The notes under the pieces were generated by a model. The model was given only the letters and a program-made list of their open reading frames with translations. It did not search any database and had not been told where the DNA came from. A stretch of DNA of 64,000 bases from SAR86 cluster bacterium AG-447-A08 (lineage in GTDB: Bacteria; Pseudomonadota; Gammaproteobacteria; Magnimaribacterales; Magnimaribacteraceae), in NCBI GenBank assembly GCA_003212335.1, contig QCQA01000002.1, forward strand, positions 62,001 to 126,000, written 5' to 3'. Of the stretch, positions 60,532 through 64,000 are shown one piece after another. The translations under genes were made by a program, and so were the position numbers. Each line of letters begins with the position of its first letter. The stretch's first letter is position 1.

Positions 60532-61305
60532 CTAAGTGATTAAATGATGCCCACCATCCATGAGCATTGTTTCTCCAGTCACAACTGTATTTATATCTAT
60601 AAAGCTATATATTCCTTCAGCAACTTGTTCAGGAGTTACTGTTAGCTTTAAAGGGGTATTATTAGTTAAATTTTCTAAAGCAGCATTGTATAAGTCATCT
60701 CCCATACCATTTCTTAACCAATCACCTTGAATGAAACCTGGACAGATTGCATTAACTCTAATTGGTCCTAAATTTCTAGCCATAGATTTGGTCATAGTAT
60801 TTAAGGCACCTTTTGAGGAGGCATACGCTAAAGAGCTGCCTAAACCCTTAATGCCAGCAATGGATGAAATATTTACTACACTTGGATTCTCGCTATTTAA
60901 GAGCATTTCTTTACAGGCTCTAACCATTTGAAAGGGACCAACAACGTTCACTTTATAAATATGTAAGAAGTCTTCAGCATCTAAGCCATCCAAGTCGGCA
61001 TGATTAAAAACAAATTTAGTCGTACCAGCATTGTTAACAAGTGCGTCAATACGACCCCATTTTTCAATAGTTTTCTGTGCAGTTTGCACACATGAATTGT
61101 CTTCAGAAACATCAGCTGTTATAGCAATAGCTTCTACACCTAATTTCTTGCACTCTTTAACTACATTTTCTGCGTCATCCATTGAGCTTGTGCAGGTAAT
61201 TGTGATATTCCACCCTTTAGAGGCAAGTAATCTAGCCGTGGCTGCTCCAACACCTCTACTTCCTCCTGTTATTATTGCTACTTTATTTGAAGATACTTCA
61301 GCCAT
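60532..61305 (-). CDS. SDR oxidoreductase of the aromatic-type operon
   Basis: A 257-residue short-chain dehydrogenase with TGGSRGVG (about 14-21), NNAGTT near 92 and the catalytic YASSKGA. VNAICPGFIQGDWLRNG and GETMLMDGGHH are the usual C-terminal family segments. It sits between VOC and GST genes with gaps of 17 and 26 bases, so it is part of the same transcript. Diol or alcohol oxidation is inferred. The start follows AGAGGA. Confidence 0.88.
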   Translation of the reverse strand: MAEVSSNKVAIITGGSRGVGAATARLLASKGWNITITCTSSMDDAENVVKECKKLGVEAIAITADVSEDNSCVQTAQKTIEKWGRIDALVNNAGTTKFVFNHADLDGLDAEDFLHIYKVNVVGPFQMVRACKEMLLNSENPSVVNISSIAGIKGLGSSLAYASSKGALNTMTKSMARNLGPIRVNAICPGFIQGDWLRNGMGDDLYNAALENLTNNTPLKLTVTPEQVAEGIYSFIDINTVVTGETMLMDGGHHLIT

Positions 61306-61322
61306 ATTAATTCCTCTTTTTA

Positions 61323-61844
61323 TTATCTATTTACAAATTCTTTTGTACTTTCGTCTCTTAAAACGAACCCTGGTTTGTCTTTAAACGTCCTTTCCACCCA
61401 ATCGAGAGCTTCTTTTTCATCAAGCTCGGGGTCCCAAGGCTCTCCTTGTGGCTGTTCTACATCCCATGGTGTATCAAAAAATATTTCCATTCCATTATTC
61501 TCTGGATCATTAAAATAAAAAGATAATGCATTGCCGTGACATAAAGGCATATAGCTATGGTTTATTGCATCAAATTTTTCTTTAATTTGCTGCAATTCTT
61601 CATAGCTCTCAACTCTAAAAGAGATATGATTTAAAGCTGTTGAAGAAGTTATATCTTCTCTGCCTAATACAAAGGCTAATTGATGGTGTTCATTAGGGTC
61701 ATAACTGATAAATATTATTTCTGGACCGTTTTCAAAGACAGGACCACTATCACTGATCTTAAAACCCAAAGTATCAATATAAAATTCTAGGATTTTCTTT
61801 TTATCCTTGATATTTAAAACTGTATGAGACCAGCCTAGTTTCAT
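61323..61844 (-). CDS. VOC-family metalloprotein, extradiol-dioxygenase-like
   Basis: A 173-residue vicinal-oxygen-chelate protein of two modules. Metal ligand positions are filled: H7 (GWSHTVLNI), H54 in NEHHQLAFV, H73 (LNHISFRVES) and E120 (NNGMEIFFD). The 2-His-1-Glu set H7/H73/E120 is that of type I extradiol dioxygenases; glyoxalase I-type isomerases use the same positions. The C-terminal LDWVERTF tail is common in the group. Its place in a hydroxylase-GST-SDR-FAH operon favours ring cleavage, but this is not proven by sequence. Confidence 0.82.
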   Translation of the reverse strand: MKLGWSHTVLNIKDKKKILEFYIDTLGFKISDSGPVFENGPEIIFISYDPNEHHQLAFVLGREDITSSTALNHISFRVESYEELQQIKEKFDAINHSYMPLCHGNALSFYFNDPENNGMEIFFDTPWDVEQPQGEPWDPELDEKEALDWVERTFKDKPGFVLRDESTKEFVNR

Positions 61845-61891
61845 CTTTTTAAGTGTTAGTGGTTAATTATTTTTATTTGATTAAGTCTAAT

Positions 61892-62755
61892 TTACTCAAT
61901 TCCTGAATGATTTGTAATCCTTTTACATACATTTTTGAGAGTTCCAAGACCCTCTATTTTCGTCGTAATTACATCTCCTTCCTGAAGAAATTTTCCTTCC
62001 ATCACTCCAACACCACCAGGTGTTCCAGTGAAAATAACATCCCCAATATTGAGAGTAACTATTTCAGATAAATAGTTAATTATCGAAGGTATATCAAATA
62101 TAAGGTCATTGGTATTGTCATCTTGTCTTATTTCTTCATTAACTTTGCATTCAATTTTAAATCCTTTTTCATATTCCAATTCATCAAATGCAACCAAATA
62201 AGGACCCATTGGTCCAAAAGTATCAAATGATTTTCCTAGATTAAACTGAGGTGGTTTTGCAGCAAATTGAACTACACGATCTGATATATCTTGGCCTACA
62301 CACAAGCCTGCAATATGGCTCCATGCATCATCTTTACTGATATCTTTTCCAGATTTGCCTATAACTGCAACTAGCTCAGCCTCATAATCTACATGATCAC
62401 TTCTCATCTCTACATCAGAAAAAGGGCCGACTAAGCACGTAGTATGTTTTGTAAATATCATAGGTACACTAGGTATCTCCATACCAGCTTCCTCGGCATG
62501 ATTCCTATAATTCAAACCAACTGCGTAACAATTTTTTGGATTGGATATAGGGGCATCAATGCTTACATCTTTTAATAATCCTGTAGGATTAGTCTTATCT
62601 AAGCTAGAATTCAGTTTGTGTAGCTCATCGAGATGGTTTAATGCATCGAGTGTATCGTCACTTAAAGCATTATTTGAAATTGTCTTAAGATCGTAATAAT
62701 GTTCCCCTTTTACAAGAGCTGCTTGACCGGAAATGTTGGCTAATTTAAATGCCAT
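61892..62755 (-). CDS. Fumarylacetoacetate hydrolase family protein
   Basis: A protein of about 287 residues. IFTKHTTCLVGPFSD is followed by the metal-ligand region VDYEAELVAVIGKSGKDI (in part), and GDVIFTGTPGGVGVMEG lies near 250. The FAH family cleaves carbon-carbon bonds of acylpyruvates or hydrates oxo acids, with two Glu and one Asp on magnesium. Start 62755 (MAFKLANIS) is chosen because AAGGAGT lies just ahead of it; the upstream start at 62791 would add 12 residues. It is the first gene of the five-gene leftward operon. Confidence 0.88.
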   Translation of the reverse strand: MAFKLANISGQAALVKGEHYYDLKTISNNALSDDTLDALNHLDELHKLNSSLDKTNPTGLLKDVSIDAPISNPKNCYAVGLNYRNHAEEAGMEIPSVPMIFTKHTTCLVGPFSDVEMRSDHVDYEAELVAVIGKSGKDISKDDAWSHIAGLCVGQDISDRVVQFAAKPPQFNLGKSFDTFGPMGPYLVAFDELEYEKGFKIECKVNEEIRQDDNTNDLIFDIPSIINYLSEIVTLNIGDVIFTGTPGGVGVMEGKFLQEGDVITTKIEGLGTLKNVCKRITNHSGIE

Positions 62756-62831
62756 GAGGACTCCTTTGATATAGAAATTGATTATAGGCAATTCTCGATA
62801 ATTTATAAGCTTTTATATACTAATAAAATTC

Positions 62832-63710
62832 ATGGAAAGAAAAAAATTTACTAATGCTTTGGGCGAAGATTTCTCTTATCTTGTCCATGAATCAACAAAG
62901 AGTAAATTAAATTTTGTTTTTTTTCATGCAACTGGATTTAACTCTGAAACTTACCAAATTTTGTTTGAGAAACTCAAGAATCAATTTGACAACCAAATCA
63001 ATATTTACGCTTTAGATCAGCGTGGACATGGACTGTCCAAAGCAAAATCTGATCATAAGCAGTTAAAGTCTTGGGATATTTTTGTAGAAGACGGTAAAGA
63101 GTTTATCGATTCAATAGAAGGACCTGTTATATGCTCGGGACACTCTATGGGTTCTATAATTGCAGCGAAAATAGCTTCTCTATATCCTGATAAAGTTCCT
63201 AATTTATTTATGATAGAACCTGTTCTCTATGGGCCACTAGAATCCTTAAAATTTAGATTCATGTCCTTCATTAAATACAATAGAGGTCTCTCAATAGCAG
63301 ATGGTGCAGCTAAAAGAAGAAGGGAGTTTCCTTCTATTGAAGAAGCAGTATCTTCTTATACCGGAAGAGGGGCCTTTTCTACATGGACTCCAGAGTGGAT
63401 AAGAAATTATCTCATTGGTGGTTCAGTAAGCATTTCTTCGGGTATCGAACTATCTTGTGCACCTGAATGGGAAGCAGCAACATTTAGATCATCTTCTATG
63501 GATACTTGGGGGTATTTAAGAAAAGTTAAAAATAATGTGATGGTTGTATACGGAAGTTTAGGTTCAACCTTTTCTATTCAAGCTAGAAAGAATTTATTTA
63601 AGTTAGGCCCAAATTGGGGCTCAAAATATTATAAGGAAGCCTCACATTTTTTACCTATGGAATATCCAGACTCGGTAATTAAAGATCTGAAGGATTATCT
63701 AGATAATTAG
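62832..63710 (+). CDS. Alpha/beta hydrolase
   Basis: A 292-residue hydrolase with the nucleophile elbow GHSMGS (S105), FFHATGFNSETYQ (30-42) for the oxyanion side, DQRGHGLS (62-69) and a C-terminal His in SHFLPMEYP. It may hydrolyse esters or ring-cleavage products such as carbon-carbon bonds in meta-cleavage compounds, given the operon on the other strand. It is divergent from the FAH gene across about 76 bases, so a shared regulatory region is likely. It overlaps the tail of the haloalkane dehalogenase gene by four bases. Confidence 0.88.
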   Translation: MERKKFTNALGEDFSYLVHESTKSKLNFVFFHATGFNSETYQILFEKLKNQFDNQINIYALDQRGHGLSKAKSDHKQLKSWDIFVEDGKEFIDSIEGPVICSGHSMGSIIAAKIASLYPDKVPNLFMIEPVLYGPLESLKFRFMSFIKYNRGLSIADGAAKRRREFPSIEEAVSSYTGRGAFSTWTPEWIRNYLIGGSVSISSGIELSCAPEWEAATFRSSSMDTWGYLRKVKNNVMVVYGSLGSTFSIQARKNLFKLGPNWGSKYYKEASHFLPMEYPDSVIKDLKDYLDN

Positions 63711-64000
63711 AGGGCCTTTACAAAGTTCCTAAGAGCAGACCCAATTTCCTCTGAAGAATCCTCTTGTACGAAATGATTTCCACTTACTGTAACTTCAGTT
63801 TGGTTTTTCCATGTTCGCGCAAATTCTCTTTGTTCTCCAACCAGAATTGAACCTGGATCAGCATTTATAAAAAGCTTGGGAATTTCTGAATCTTTATGAA
63901 ATTCTGAATTTTTCCTTACTTCCTCCACAACTTCACTAGGATCGCCGTCCAAAGGAATTTGCCTAGGCCAGGTGAGGGTAGGTCTTCTATCTTCACCTGC
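63707..64000 (-). CDS. Haloalkane dehalogenase, C-terminal part (5' end outside window)
   Basis: The frame is open to the window edge; 97 residues are visible. GEDRRPTLTWPRQIP, IPKLFINADPG, FARTWKNQTEVTV, NHFVQEDS and EIGSALRNF follow in the order of LinB/DhaA-type haloalkane dehalogenases. The catalytic histidine is in GNHFVQEDS; the nucleophile Asp and catalytic Glu lie off-window. The enzyme swaps a halogen on short-chain alkanes for OH. The TTG at 63952 is internal, not the start. It converges with the alpha/beta hydrolase with a 4-base overlap. Confidence 0.9.
   Translation of the reverse strand, partial: AGEDRRPTLTWPRQIPLDGDPSEVVEEVRKNSEFHKDSEIPKLFINADPGSILVGEQREFARTWKNQTEVTVSGNHFVQEDSSEEIGSALRNFVKAL

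Noticed and set aside
1-64000. CRISPR arrays, insertion sequences or defence systems
   Set aside because: No spaced direct repeats, transposase, recombinase or restriction-type protein was found on either strand.

Overview
The window is 64 kb of AT-rich, very densely coded bacterial chromosome. No gene-free gap exceeds about 270 bases. Genes are packed with 1-30 base gaps or short overlaps (ATGA, TAATG), and several use TTG starts. The gene set is gammaproteobacterial: csrA followed by tRNA-Arg(ACG), SlyX, the long bimodular QueF, BolA, TatD, TrhO, a YadGH-type ABC exporter and a TonB-dependent receptor. Low GC, streamlining, many sugar and CoA-ester genes and DUF3604 point to a marine oligotroph of the SAR86 type. 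That placement is inference; no rRNA or marker phylogeny is available here.

Layout. (1) 1-8605: end of a TonB-dependent receptor with its terminator, then an operon for a secreted GH3 glucosidase, a sodium/sugar symporter, a GPH-type symporter and an Idh/MocA-aldo/keto reductase fusion. (2) 8657-8879: a gene-free stretch that folds into seven successive hairpins, carries two ACAGGAG motifs and ends in a strong terminator; it is probably a small RNA. (3) 8878-14075: cupin-like protein, alkyl-DHAP-synthase-like flavoenzyme, HD-domain protein with a complete di-iron ligand set, and a cytoplasmic GH3 with a PA14 insert. (4) 14076-21058: SDR, then two paralogous GPH transporters flanking a rhomboid protease and a DUF3604 protein. 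(5) 21058-36234: housekeeping and lipid/CoA genes (MGMT, BolA, TrhO, RND/MMPL protein, alpha-methylacyl-CoA racemase, TatD, second CoA-transferase, PQQ sugar dehydrogenase, MoxR/CoxE pair, YadGH, QueF, SlyX). (6) 36298-43992: tRNA-Ser, tRNA-Arg and tRNA-Gly, each directly followed by a protein gene; also the RimB-RimK fusion, csrA, phosphatidylcholine synthase and a double-domain 2OG oxygenase. (7) 43993-58070: metallo-beta-lactamase-fold hydrolase, MFS, wHTH-like protein, SDR, serine hydrolase, GH13 alpha-glucosidase, DUF3445 haem protein, M3 peptidase, Npt-like transporter, Rieske protein and crotonase. (8) 58074-64000: a five-gene leftward operon resembling an aromatic-ring catabolic set (flavin hydroxylase, GST, SDR, VOC protein, FAH hydrolase), then an alpha/beta hydrolase and the end of a haloalkane dehalogenase.

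How it fits together. One theme is glucoside use: oligosaccharides cross the outer membrane, are cut by a periplasmic or a cytoplasmic GH3 or by GH13, enter by cation symport, and are oxidised by Idh/MocA, AKR or PQQ enzymes. A second theme is acyl-CoA, methyl-branched and possibly sterol-like or aromatic substrates (racemase, CoA transferases, crotonase, SDRs, hydroxylase operon). A third is membrane lipid chemistry (Pcs, AGPS-like enzyme). No mobile element, CRISPR array, prophage or defence island was seen.
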